Assembly: GCA_017467815.1 (NCBI GenBank) | Contig: JAFUKI010000003.1 | Coordinates: forward strand, 1 to 53,618 | From: Clostridia bacterium | GTDB lineage: Bacteria; Bacillota; Clostridia; Oscillospirales; CAG-272 | Reading direction: 5' to 3' | Length of the DNA: 53,618 nt | In this document: in pieces, positions 25,560 to 33,772 of the stretch | How positions within the stretch are numbered: the stretch's first letter is position 1 | How the letters are laid out: the number at the start of each line of letters is the position of its first letter | Position numbers and translations under genes: made by a program | Notes under the pieces: model-generated | What the model was told of the DNA's origin: nothing | What the model saw: only the letters and a program-made list of their open reading frames with translations | Databases searched by the model: none

Positions 25560-26489
25560 TTAGTTTTTCAGAATGATGGCATATTCAACACACTTCTGCA
25601 GGACAGCATTGTCCGTGATATCTTCAGCCAGATGGGAAACCAGACCGCAGGCGCCGAAATAGCCGGGAAGGGTTTTCATATCGTATACAGGCATACTGTC
25701 ATCCGCAGCGATCCACTTACCGGGCAGTACATTGCTGAATGCAAAGGGCAGGAAAACAAAATCCTTTACAGTTCTGTACATGCGTGTCAAAGTACGGGAC
25801 AGCTTGTCGTACATTTCCATCGTTTCGTTTACGGATACATTGGCTGCAGGCACAAGGGACAGCTTCCGGCAGCCGGCATCATACGCAGTCTTAACAAAAG
25901 CGCTCAGATCATCACCGGAGGAGAATGTACAGGAAACAGCTGTATTGGCAGACAGGGCAGAGAACAGGGAAACGTCAAAGGCGGACATTTCGCCTGCCAG
26001 AAGATGATATTCGTCAGCTTCCGCGCCCGCAGCCGCAGAACCGAGGGGACAACGTACTGTAACGGAAACACCGGGGATATATTTTTTCGCCGCAGCAATC
26101 AGATTGTTCACCGTTTCGGCTGATGCTGTATCGTCAGCAAGAACGGTGAGAGAAAAACGATCAGCGTCTCCCATCTTTGCCGCATAACCGGCGAATACCG
26201 TTTCCGCATTTTCCAGATCGGCACATACCCGTGCGGCGGTCAGTCTGTCATATGCCGCATCCGGTTCTTCCATGGCTTCAAAAACCTTATGTACTTCCGC
26301 ATAGGAATTTTTCAGATCTGTACTGTCGTACTTGGCAAAGGAATACCGCAGACCCATGGGGATTTCATCCGTCAGCGGAGGGGTCAGTGCTTGGAGCATA
26401 TCGAAGGCAAGAGGTGTCAGAGTGAATACAGTGCCGTTTCCGGTATGTACGGCAGTACGGACACCGTTGCATTTAAAAGTATACATCAT
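25560..26489 (-). CDS. Degenerate relative of the SCIFF radical SAM maturase (putative)
   Basis: About 309 residues. The start (YTFKCNGVRTAVHTGNGTVF then AFDML) follows the pattern of the peptide-recognition N-terminus of SCIFF maturases. A later block (DAGCRKLSLVP then EMYDKLSRTL) resembles a conserved late-barrel segment of those enzymes. The CxxxCxxC motif and C-terminal cluster cysteines are absent; only seven scattered cysteines remain. Position supports the link: yajC, TIGR04086, then this gene, as in SCIFF loci. The start is uncertain (ATG 26489 or 26486, GTG 26501), with no clear binding site and a possible pseudoknot just upstream. It may be a repurposed binding protein. Homology is suggested, not proven. 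Confidence 0.5.
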   Translation of the reverse strand: MMYTFKCNGVRTAVHTGNGTVFTLTPLAFDMLQALTPPLTDEIPMGLRYSFAKYDSTDLKNSYAEVHKVFEAMEEPDAAYDRLTAARVCADLENAETVFAGYAAKMGDADRFSLTVLADDTASAETVNNLIAAAKKYIPGVSVTVRCPLGSAAAGAEADEYHLLAGEMSAFDVSLFSALSANTAVSCTFSSGDDLSAFVKTAYDAGCRKLSLVPAANVSVNETMEMYDKLSRTLTRMYRTVKDFVFLPFAFSNVLPGKWIAADDSMPVYDMKTLPGYFGACGLVSHLAEDITDNAVLQKCVEYAIILKN

Positions 26490-26506
26490 AATGATTTTCA
26501 CGAAAA

Positions 26507-26551
26507 ACGGACATGGATTTGCCTGCAGAACTGTCCGTGTGATTCTGCAGG
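26507..26551 (-). promoter_or_regulatory. Possible H-type pseudoknot before the SCIFF-maturase-like gene
   Basis: In the transcript, CCTGCAGAA (551-543) pairs with TTCTGCAGG (530-522), 9 bases. The loop ACGGACA (538-532) can pair with TGTCCGT (513-507), 7 bases, just before the start codon. Both pairings are perfect and compatible with a pseudoknot. Confidence 0.5.
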
Positions 26552-26555
26552 TATT

Positions 26556-26984
26556 TTATCGTCTGCGTACGCGGTGACGTGGCTTGGCAGATTTTCGCTT
26601 TTTGCCGATTACGGAACCGCATACGGAAGCTGCCGGGATCAGGGCAAAAAATATGCCTGCCTGCAGGGGAGTCATCTGGGAAGGGGGAAGGGGCAGCAGA
26701 GAGAGCAGCCGGACAAGCAGCATGGTCAGTCCTCCGGAAATAAGTCCGGATAAGATGCCGTCGCCGGAAATACGCACTGCGGCAAACCCTCCCGCCAGAC
26801 TGCTGATATACAGCGCACATAAGGACAAAGGCAGAATCACGCTGTCCGGGTCCTTCATCTGACAGGCAATGGCACAGAATACGAGAAGCAGGAGCAGACC
26901 GATACCCACCACAAAGAGCTGGGCGATACATATGCCGGTCAGCATTGCCGAAAAAACAGAATTGTTTTTATGGGATGTTTCCAT
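26556..26984 (-). CDS. TIGR04086 family membrane protein
   Basis: A 142-residue membrane protein with four hydrophobic spans (about 15-40, 50-72, 78-100, 105-125) and a basic tail (KKRKSAKPRHRVRRR). Length, spans and place right after yajC match TIGR04086, a family I recall from Clostridia in the yajC/SCIFF neighbourhood. Its function is unknown. The ATG at 26984 is used because GGAGG lies about 10 bases upstream; that site sits in a hairpin arm. The SCIFF peptide gene expected after it is missing. Confidence 0.7.
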   Translation of the reverse strand: METSHKNNSVFSAMLTGICIAQLFVVGIGLLLLLVFCAIACQMKDPDSVILPLSLCALYISSLAGGFAAVRISGDGILSGLISGGLTMLLVRLLSLLPLPPSQMTPLQAGIFFALIPAASVCGSVIGKKRKSAKPRHRVRRR

Positions 26985-26992
26985 TTGATTCA

Positions 26993-27034
26993 ATCCTCCG
27001 AAACACAGGTTGTACTCCAGTGTATTCGGAGGAT
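26993..27034 (-). promoter_or_regulatory. Hairpin covering the TIGR04086 ribosome binding site
   Basis: In the transcript ATCCTCCGAA (27034-27025) pairs with TTCGGAGGAT (27002-26993), 10 bases, plus an inner CAC/GTG. The 3' arm holds the GGAGG of the next gene, so folding would hide the site. No T run follows, so it is not a typical terminator. Confidence 0.55.
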
Positions 27035-27072
27035 TCATTCAATATGATCGGATCAAAACAATAAATCGCGGA

Positions 27073-27390
27073 TCAGTCAGCGTCCTCAGCGTGTACGTCA
27101 ACATTGCGTACAGCAGTCTTGAGAATGCGGATCTTGTTGCGTTCATTGCTGGTTTCGATCAGAACGGTTTCGTCCTTGATGGAAACGATCTTGCCGATGA
27201 TGCCGCCGATGGTGGTAATTTCATCACCAACCTGCAGACCGTCACGCATGGATGCGGTTTCTTTTTCCTGTTTCTTCTGGGGTCTGTACATGAAGAAATA
27301 GAAAATAGCGATCATGGCAACCAGCATTACCACAGTAGTGATCATGTTGGCGCTCTGCATTTCCGTGCCGGTACTTTCAAGCAAAAACAT
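27073..27390 (-). CDS. yajC: Preprotein translocase subunit YajC
   Basis: A 105-residue Sec accessory protein with one N-terminal span (about 13-35) followed by FFMYRPQKKQEKE and the conserved DGLQVGDEITTIGGIIGKI. YajC associates with SecDF at the membrane. GGGAGG lies 9 bases before the ATG. It leads a short operon with TIGR04086; secD and secF, often nearby, are not in the window. Confidence 0.96.
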   Translation of the reverse strand: MFLLESTGTEMQSANMITTVVMLVAMIAIFYFFMYRPQKKQEKETASMRDGLQVGDEITTIGGIIGKIVSIKDETVLIETSNERNKIRILKTAVRNVDVHAEDAD

Positions 27391-27426
27391 AGTTTTTAAC
27401 CTCCCTTAACATTCTGTCATTTATAC

Positions 27427-27455
27427 ATTATAATATACTTTTTCCCGATATGCAA
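27427..27455 (-). promoter_or_regulatory. Promoter of yajC
   Basis: On the complement, TTGCAT (27455-27450), 17 bases, TATAAT (27432-27427), about 37 bases before the gene. Confidence 0.72.
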
Positions 27456-27544
27456 GGACTTCCGGGTAAAATTCATACTAATTTTTCAAATTCAACAGCA
27501 TTTTGAAGGATTCGGAAAATACGCCGGATTTTTTTGAAAAACTA

Positions 27545-27602
27545 TTGACAGACACCTTTGTGTGTTGTATAATATAACTGTACTAATACAAATAGTACAG
27601 TT
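27545..27602 (+). promoter_or_regulatory. Promoter and operator of the GntR/ABC operon
   Basis: TTGACA (27545-27550), 17 bases, TATAAT (27568-27573). Directly downstream, AACTGTACTA (27576-27585) and TAGTACAGTT (27593-27602) form a perfect 10-base inverted repeat around 7 bases, as expected for a YtrA-type GntR operator over the transcription start. Confidence 0.86.
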
Positions 27603-27629
27603 AAGACACGAGAAATACAGAAGGGAGAG

Positions 27630-28037
27630 ATGAGATTGCAGTGCATAACCGTTGATTTGCGTGACAGAAAGCAGCTGTACGAGCAGCTTATTGACAATAT
27701 CAGACATTTGATTTTATCCGGTGAGATCAAACCGGGCGAAAAGCTTCCGTCAGTGCGTAATCTTGCGAAAGAACTGGGCATCAACCCCAATACGATCCAG
27801 AAAGCCTATAACGAGCTGGAAAGAGAGGGCGTGATTCTGACCCTGCCCGGCAGAGGAAGCGTCGTACTGACCGAAACGGATGAATTACGGCGAAAGCAGC
27901 TGGAGAAAATCGAAGAAACGCTGACAGGCATTGCCAGAGAAGCGGAAATGACCGGGATCACCGGGGCGGAATTTCTGCAGGCGGCGGACAATGCGTGGAA
28001 AAAGACCAATGCCGCAGAAAAGGAGGAAAACGAATGA
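27630..28037 (+). CDS. GntR family regulator, YtrA subfamily
   Basis: A 135-residue regulator: winged HTH (about 12-80, with QLYEQLIDNIRHLI, GEKLPSVRNLAKELGINPNTIQKAY and the wing GRGSVV) and a short C-terminal helical tail, typical of YtrA proteins that repress adjacent ABC genes. AAGGGAG is only 3 bases from the ATG at 27630; a TTG at 27636 would be better spaced and may be the true start. It overlaps the ABC gene by ATGA. Its operator lies just upstream. Confidence 0.93.
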   Translation: MRLQCITVDLRDRKQLYEQLIDNIRHLILSGEIKPGEKLPSVRNLAKELGINPNTIQKAYNELEREGVILTLPGRGSVVLTETDELRRKQLEKIEETLTGIAREAEMTGITGAEFLQAADNAWKKTNAAEKEENE

Positions 28038-28945
28038 TTCGTACTGAAAACGTAACCAAATGCTTTGGCAGTGTACGCAGTCTCCATGAGGTATCCGTAA
28101 CTGTGGAAAACGGCAGTATTTTCGGACTCATCGGCTCAAACGGTTCGGGCAAATCCACATTGCTCCGTACACTGTGCGGTATATATAAACCGGATCAGGG
28201 GGATGTGCTGTGCTGCGGCGAGCCGGTTTTTGAAAATACAGCCATTAAGGAAAAAATCGTATATCTGTCCGATGACCCCTATTTCCTGCCCCATTCCACC
28301 ATGGCGGATATGTGTCAGATGTACCGCAGTATTTATCCGAAATTTTCCATGGAAAGATACCGGGAACTGGTACAGAAATTCGGACTGGAAGAACGGCGCA
28401 AGATCCAGACATTCTCCAAGGGAATGCAGAAACAGGTATCCGTACTGCTGGGGTTGTCCTGTATGCCGGAATATCTGCTGTGTGACGAAACCTTCGACGG
28501 ACTGGATCCGGTCATGCGGCAGCTTGTGAAGCACCTGATCATCGACGATGTGGCGGAACGGAATCTCTGCTGTATCATCGCGTCCCACAACCTGCGGGAA
28601 GTGGAGGATATGGCGGATCACATCGCACTGCTGCATCAGGGAGAAATGGTACTGGAAAGCGAACTGGACGATGTACGCACCAATATTTCCAAGATCCAGC
28701 TTTCCTTCCCCAAGGAGCGTTGTGACGAAATGGAAGTGAAACTGCAGGAAATGCAGCCGCTGTCAGTGGTAAGACGAGGCAGTCTGTTCACTGTGATCGT
28801 AAGAGGAAACGAAGAGTCCCTGAGCGGCTGGGTGGAAGAACAAAAACCCCAGTTCTGCGAATTTATTCCGCTGACATTGGACGAAGTATTTATTACGGAA
28901 ATGGAGGAGAGAGGATATGAGTTCACAAAAGACCTTATTGGATAA
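28034..28945 (+). CDS. ABC transporter ATP-binding protein
   Basis: A 303-residue ATPase with Walker A GSNGSGKST, signature FSKGMQKQV, Walker B YLLCDETFDGLD and H-loop SHNLRE. The short Q-loop region and C-terminal extension (about 215-303) fit YtrB-like drug or envelope-stress transporters. Translation is coupled to the GntR gene (4-base overlap), and it overlaps the permease by 29 bases. Confidence 0.95.
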   Translation: MIRTENVTKCFGSVRSLHEVSVTVENGSIFGLIGSNGSGKSTLLRTLCGIYKPDQGDVLCCGEPVFENTAIKEKIVYLSDDPYFLPHSTMADMCQMYRSIYPKFSMERYRELVQKFGLEERRKIQTFSKGMQKQVSVLLGLSCMPEYLLCDETFDGLDPVMRQLVKHLIIDDVAERNLCCIIASHNLREVEDMADHIALLHQGEMVLESELDDVRTNISKIQLSFPKERCDEMEVKLQEMQPLSVVRRGSLFTVIVRGNEESLSGWVEEQKPQFCEFIPLTLDEVFITEMEERGYEFTKDLIG

Positions 28946-31220
28946 ATTTCCGAAGAATGCCCTGAGTTATTTCCGGTTTTATCTTTTAGCAAACTGGCAG
29001 CAGTTTGTATTGTATTTGATCCTGTGTTTCCTCGCCTGCGTTCTTCCTACCATTCTGGATGTTTCGGAAGCTCAGCGGCATGGGATATATGCAAACCAGG
29101 GGTACGATATTGCACAGGCAATGGGTATTGTGTTCGTGGTCATCAGCTGTGTACTGGGTATTTTCTCCGGTATGGCGGCAAACAGTTATGTAAACTCCAA
29201 ACAGGCAACCAACTGTTTCCACAGTATCCCCATGCGCCGTGAGAGCCTGTTCGTCATGGAAGGCGCTGCCAGATTCCTGTATTATGCAGTCAGCAGTTCC
29301 GTTATGTATTCCATTTCCATGAGTGTACTGCTGCTTACCTATGGTGTGTGGGAAAACGCTTTTACAATGATCTGGAACAACTGGCTGATCGGTGTTCTGT
29401 CCTATTTGGTGGTGTTCACTCTGTTCCAGCTGGCAGGCGCATTGACCGCAACAGCAGGCTTCCGCTTCTGTATGGCAGGCATCATCGCGTTTCTCCCCAT
29501 TGCACTGTATTTTCTTGTAGTCGGATGTGTTGCTACCAGTATGGACTCCATCCATATGGACTACTATATAGAAGTTCCTTCATTGCGCTGGATTTGTCCT
29601 GCCTATCTGATCATCTATGTTACATTCGGATTGGCTTCGGGGGAAGTGGGGTATCCGGTTCTCCAGATTCTGTCCCTTCTTATCCCCAGTATTCTCTACT
29701 ATACTGCGGCAATATTCCTTCACCGGAAGCGCCGGAGTGAGATGGCAGCCAATTCTGTGATCTGGAACAAGATCAAAGTGATCGTAAAATATTTGGTTGT
29801 ATTCACAGCCGGTATCTGCGGCGCCATCCTGATGTACAGCGGATTCGGCGGCGGATTCTCCTGGATGGTATTCGGTACAGTCTGCGGACTTATCCTGTCC
29901 TTTATCCTGATGAACGTATTGATCAACCGTTCCACCAAAAGTATGTTCAAGGGTATTGCAGGACTGGGTATCACCACGGCTGCAACAGCTGTTTTCCTCC
30001 TGATATTTATGTTTGATGTGTTCCATCTGGACAGCTTCATGTATTCTGCAGACAATATCCGCGAGATCGAGCTGAAATTCAGCTATCCCGAAGAAGAGAT
30101 CAGGCTGACGGAAAGGGAAGACATTGAAAGAATCCTGCCGGCGCTGGAGGCTATGAACGGGGTTGCCTATATTGACGCGGATTATGCCGTAGCGGAAACG
30201 GATAAATTCATTGATGCGGATGAAGAAACCATTGAGAAAATCAGTACATACTTCAGCGGATACTATGATGACGATTACAAAATGTTCCTGTTCGATAACT
30301 ATGAGCTTTACATGAAGGAATCTATGGAATACGATACAACTTCCAGAACAGTGTACGACATTCCTGCTGTGGAGGCAACGGAGATCCTGACCGAGATCGA
30401 TACCGAAACAATACCCTACTACCTGGAAAACAGTGTTTTCAACAGCCGCCGGGTATACTATGTTGTGAAACCCAAATTCGGTATTACTCTTGCAAAAACC
30501 GGCAGAATCCACCCCATTTCCGGCGCGGCAAAGCACATGGAGGAACTGGCGTATTCCAAGGGTTACATGGATTATCTTACGGAACTGGAAAACAGGATCG
30601 CGGCAAGAGAGGTTAGGGAGGTTACATTTGAGTACAACAACAGCTACTGGAGTGAGGACAGTACCAAACAGAACCGCATCATGAAAAACGGCAAGACCTA
30701 TCAGGAAAATCTGATTCAGGTATATAAGGAAAGTATTCCTGCTGATGTGAATTCTGCGCTGATTGGTTCTATTGAATTCTATGTGGATAACGGAATGTGT
30801 TATCCTTTGCCCCTGTACGCCGGTATGACAGAAGTGCTGGATCTGATTGCAGAGGGATGCAGTAAAACCTACGTGATTCTGAGTCGTTACGACGAATTAC
30901 CGATTCCGGAAGAAAACTACTGCCCGGCAGGAATGGATTATGTTGACTGGATCGCAGAAGAATTCACCGGTTTCCTGATCGTGGAACGCGGAACCGGCAG
31001 AAGCTGGTATACGGAAGAAAAGGACGATATCCGTGCCATTCTGCATAACAGCACCAACATCAACTACTACAGGAACAATGTTCTGAGCGGGGCAGGTGAC
31101 ACAGAATATCTGGCAGTAGGAGTTCGCGGTGTCGGGGAAGAAACGGAATACTACAATATCGACATGATGGTCTTCCGCGACGGTGTAATCCCCAACTGTG
31201 TAACAGAAAAATTCTCATAA
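28917..31220 (+). CDS. ABC transporter permease with large C-terminal domain (YtrC/DUF6449-like)
   Basis: A 767-residue permease. Residues 1 to about 365 hold about eight to ten membrane spans of ABC-2 type; the rest, from about 370, is a soluble, acidic domain rich in tyrosine that should face outside. This build matches permeases beside YtrA-type regulators, some carrying DUF6449. GGAGAGAGG lies 3-6 bases before the ATG. The substrate is unknown; such systems often respond to cell-wall antibiotics. Confidence 0.83.
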   Translation: MSSQKTLLDKFPKNALSYFRFYLLANWQQFVLYLILCFLACVLPTILDVSEAQRHGIYANQGYDIAQAMGIVFVVISCVLGIFSGMAANSYVNSKQATNCFHSIPMRRESLFVMEGAARFLYYAVSSSVMYSISMSVLLLTYGVWENAFTMIWNNWLIGVLSYLVVFTLFQLAGALTATAGFRFCMAGIIAFLPIALYFLVVGCVATSMDSIHMDYYIEVPSLRWICPAYLIIYVTFGLASGEVGYPVLQILSLLIPSILYYTAAIFLHRKRRSEMAANSVIWNKIKVIVKYLVVFTAGICGAILMYSGFGGGFSWMVFGTVCGLILSFILMNVLINRSTKSMFKGIAGLGITTAATAVFLLIFMFDVFHLDSFMYSADNIREIELKFSYPEEEIRLTEREDIERILPALEAMNGVAYIDADYAVAETDKFIDADEETIEKISTYFSGYYDDDYKMFLFDNYELYMKESMEYDTTSRTVYDIPAVEATEILTEIDTETIPYYLENSVFNSRRVYYVVKPKFGITLAKTGRIHPISGAAKHMEELAYSKGYMDYLTELENRIAAREVREVTFEYNNSYWSEDSTKQNRIMKNGKTYQENLIQVYKESIPADVNSALIGSIEFYVDNGMCYPLPLYAGMTEVLDLIAEGCSKTYVILSRYDELPIPEENYCPAGMDYVDWIAEEFTGFLIVERGTGRSWYTEEKDDIRAILHNSTNINYYRNNVLSGAGDTEYLAVGVRGVGEETEYYNIDMMVFRDGVIPNCVTEKFS

Positions 31221-31225
31221 AAACA

Positions 31226-31260
31226 AAAACTGCTGTATTCACATCGGATACAGCAGTTTT
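31226..31260 (+). terminator. Terminator of the GntR/ABC operon
   Basis: A 13-base perfect stem (31226-31238 with 31248-31260) with an ACTGCTGTAT arm, ending in TTTT. Confidence 0.88.
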
Positions 31261-31314
31261 CCTATGTATCGGAATCAGATCCGGTATTGTCAATATCTCA
31301 TGAAAACAGAAACA

Positions 31315-31353
31315 GGTAAGACTGCTGTTCCATAAAAATACAGCAATCTTACC
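31315..31353 (-). terminator. Hairpin after the first phosphoesterase gene
   Basis: A 14-base stem with one mismatch (31315-31328 with 31340-31353) just past the stop of the minus-strand gene. The T run is poor, so termination is less certain. Confidence 0.6.
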
Positions 31354-31364
31354 TTGGTTACTTG

Positions 31365-32267
31365 TCAGATCAATTCAGAAGTGTGCGGTGTTTTGGAAAT
31401 TCTGGGTGCCGCACCGGTCAGATGGGAGAGATCCCGGTATTCAGGAATGGACGGATCGTTGAAAAGTCCTTCCGGAATCTGGGAAGTCCAACCCTTTTCG
31501 TCCAGTTCCGGTGCTTCAATGTCAAAGGCATACAGTATAATAGCTGCAAGATCACGTACATTCATTGTTTCAATTCCCGTGTGCTGTACACCCTTACCGG
31601 CAGCGGCAAAGGTAACGTACCGTTCATCATGGGACCAGCCGCCATGACTGAGACCATCCCCGCCATGGTCGGCAATCACAATGAATAACGTGTCTTCGTA
31701 CATCCCCGCATCCACGACCGCATCAAAAATTTCCCGTATGCGGATATCGGCATCGTGGATGGACAAAAGATGTGCGGGGGTTCCGTAACCGGCGTAATGT
31801 CCCCAGGAATCTACATGGTCCAGCTGAACGAACAGGAATGCAGGCTTGTTTTCAGCGATATAATCGCAGACTTTCAAAGTCAGTTCAATATCGTTTCCGT
31901 TACCGGTGGTGACATTCAGATCATTTTCTACCATGCCGCGGTAAATGGGTGACCAGTTGCAGAAGCATCCCAGGACGGCGTCCGGCATGACTTTCCGAAT
32001 GCGGCGGAAAACGGAAGGGAAGGGAGAATCCGTGGGATAGGGAACTTTGCCGACGATCTTGTTTGTCAGTCCATGGACTTCAGGTCCCGTACCGGTCAGC
32101 ATGGAACCCCAGCATTCGGCACTGATGGACGGATTGGATGCCAAAGCACGGTAAGTTACCGCACCTTCTGCAAAAATCCTGTCAAAGTACGGTGTATCGG
32201 CATCCTTGATAAACGCACCGGCACCGTCAATGCCGACAACAATTACGTGTGAAAATTTTGGTGACAT
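31365..32267 (-). CDS. Alkaline phosphatase-superfamily phosphoesterase, copy 1
   Basis: A 300-residue member of the alkaline phosphatase/nucleotide pyrophosphatase superfamily. Metal and active-site motifs in order: VVGIDGAG (Asp), NPSISAE (nucleophile Ser), LDHVDSWGHYAG (Asp, His) and IADHGG followed by SHGGW (Asp, His, His). It lacks a signal peptide and should act inside the cell. GAGAGG lies before the ATG. It is a tandem paralogue of the next gene upstream (32338-33243). The substrate is unknown; phosphodiesters or phosphonates are possible. Confidence 0.88.
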   Translation of the reverse strand: MSPKFSHVIVVGIDGAGAFIKDADTPYFDRIFAEGAVTYRALASNPSISAECWGSMLTGTGPEVHGLTNKIVGKVPYPTDSPFPSVFRRIRKVMPDAVLGCFCNWSPIYRGMVENDLNVTTGNGNDIELTLKVCDYIAENKPAFLFVQLDHVDSWGHYAGYGTPAHLLSIHDADIRIREIFDAVVDAGMYEDTLFIVIADHGGDGLSHGGWSHDERYVTFAAAGKGVQHTGIETMNVRDLAAIILYAFDIEAPELDEKGWTSQIPEGLFNDPSIPEYRDLSHLTGAAPRISKTPHTSELI

Positions 32268-32291
32268 ATGTACCTCTCGTTCTATTCAATG

Positions 32292-32329
32292 AAAAAATTA
32301 CTGTATCTATGAAAATACAGTAATTTTTT
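32292..32329 (-). terminator. Terminator between the tandem phosphoesterase genes
   Basis: A 15-base perfect stem (32292-32306 with 32315-32329) built on ATTACTGTAT arms, with T tract at either end. It separates the two transcripts, so copy 1 may have its own start or depend on read-through. Confidence 0.85.
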
Positions 32330-32337
32330 GTCTTGCA

Positions 32338-33243
32338 TCAAAGCAGTTCGGAAGTGTGGGCAACCTTGGAGATCCTGGGAGCAGCACCGGTCAGGTGGGA
32401 GAAATCACGATATTCCGGAATCGCCGGATCGTCAAAAATACCGGTGGGAATCTGGGAAGTCCAGCCCTTTTCGTCCAGTTCCGGCGCGTCGATACCGAGT
32501 GCGTACAGAACGATCGCAGCCAGATCGCGGATATTCATTTCTTCAATGGAGATCTTCTGTACGCCCTTACCGGCAGCGGCAAAGGTAACGTATTTTTCTT
32601 CATCGGACCATCCGCCGTGGCTGCAGTTCTTTCCGCCGTGGTCAGCGATAACGATAAAGAGGGTCTCCTCCAGCATTCCGGCATCCTTGATGGCTTCATG
32701 AACATTGTTTATATAGCCATCAACAACATTGATCCTCTCCAGATGCTTTTCGGAACCGTAATCGTGTGCATGCCCTGCGCCGTCTACGCTGTCCATCTGT
32801 ATAAAGAGGAAAGTGGGCTTCTTTGTCTTGATGTAATCACAGATAATGGGTGTAAGCTCGGTATCTCTGGCGGTATCATGGGACACACCGATGTTGTTTT
32901 CTACAATACCGAAAGTAATGGGATTCCAGTCACAGTAGGAACCCAGTTCGGCATCGGGCATAACTGCACGGATACGGCGGAACAGAGAGGGGAATGCGGA
33001 ATCGGTCGGATAAGGCGTTTTGCTGACAATACCGTTGGTCAGCTTATGTACTTCCGGACCAACACCGGTCAGCATGGAACCCCAGCATTCCGCACTGATG
33101 GACGGATTGGATGCCAAAGCACGGTAAGTTACCGCACCATTTGCAAAAATACGATCAAAATGGGGGGTAACAGCATCCTTGATAAAGGAACCCGCGCCAT
33201 CAATGCCGACAACGACAACATGCGAATGTTTCTGATTGGACAT
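32338..33243 (-). CDS. Alkaline phosphatase-superfamily phosphoesterase, copy 2
   Basis: A 301-residue paralogue of the downstream gene with the same motifs: VVGIDGAG, NPSISAE, MDSVDGAGHAHDYG and IADHGG plus CSHGGW. The two proteins are alike along their whole length. A 74-base block around the nucleophile is identical but for one base. GGAGG lies 7 bases before the ATG. Retention of both copies with divergent middle regions suggests different substrates. Confidence 0.88.
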   Translation of the reverse strand: MSNQKHSHVVVVGIDGAGSFIKDAVTPHFDRIFANGAVTYRALASNPSISAECWGSMLTGVGPEVHKLTNGIVSKTPYPTDSAFPSLFRRIRAVMPDAELGSYCDWNPITFGIVENNIGVSHDTARDTELTPIICDYIKTKKPTFLFIQMDSVDGAGHAHDYGSEKHLERINVVDGYINNVHEAIKDAGMLEETLFIVIADHGGKNCSHGGWSDEEKYVTFAAAGKGVQKISIEEMNIRDLAAIVLYALGIDAPELDEKGWTSQIPTGIFDDPAIPEYRDFSHLTGAAPRISKVAHTSELL

Positions 33244-33365
33244 AAGAACCTCCGATATCGCTCACGCGATAAACAAGTATTATAGATAAAACAAGATTGC
33301 TGTTAGACAACTGTATATAGATAATTATAACAAGAATGGGAAGGAATGTCAATAGATGCCAAAGA

Positions 33366-33405
33366 AAAAAGATCGGCATAATCACGAAATCGTACCGATC
33401 TTTTT
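33366..33405 (-). terminator. Terminator of the DUF378 gene
   Basis: An 11-base perfect stem AAAAAGATCGG/CCGATCTTTTT (33366-33376 with 33395-33405), with flanking A and T tracts. Confidence 0.85.
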
Positions 33406-33423
33406 GTGGAAGCTGACAAAGTG

Positions 33424-33633
33424 TTATTCCATGCTGCTTTCGCGTTCTCTGGGGTGGAAGAGAAGGGAGATGCACCAGATACCTGCCAGTGCGACCAGTG
33501 TGTAAATGATTCTCGCCCAGAGGGAATCCTGCCCGCCGCAGATCCATGCTACGGGATCAAACCGGAACAGACCGATGGAACCCCAGTTCAGCGAACCGAT
33601 GATCACGAGGATCAGGGAAATTCTGTCAAGCAT
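33424..33633 (-). CDS. DUF378 family membrane protein
   Basis: A 69-residue protein with two membrane spans. ILVIIGSLNWGSIGLF and the second span around IIYTLVALAGIW are typical of DUF378 (YuzA-like), of unknown function. The ATG at 33633 is used because AAAGGATGG lies upstream; a longer reading has no support. It diverges from sigK and shares its upstream region. Confidence 0.88.
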   Translation of the reverse strand: MLDRISLILVIIGSLNWGSIGLFRFDPVAWICGGQDSLWARIIYTLVALAGIWCISLLFHPRERESSME

Positions 33634-33714
33634 ATAGAAAAACCATCCTTTCGATTGTGTTCGGGAATAGTATGGACGGAAAAAAAGGATTTCAAACAGG
33701 GAAAAGATGGAAAA

Positions 33715-33745
33715 TTCATAAGACAAGCCAAAATCGGCATATGGT
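33715..33745 (+). promoter_or_regulatory. Possible sporulation promoter of sigK with SpoIIID-like box
   Basis: TAAGACAAGC (33719-33728) fits the SpoIIID consensus WWRRACARNY at every position. CATATGGTA (33738-33746) resembles the -10 of SigE/SigK promoters (CATAnnnTA). TTCATA (33715-33720) could be a -35, though the 17-base spacing is long for SigE. Confidence 0.45.
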
Positions 33746-33772
33746 ATACCAATTCCACTAAAGGAGCGTCAT

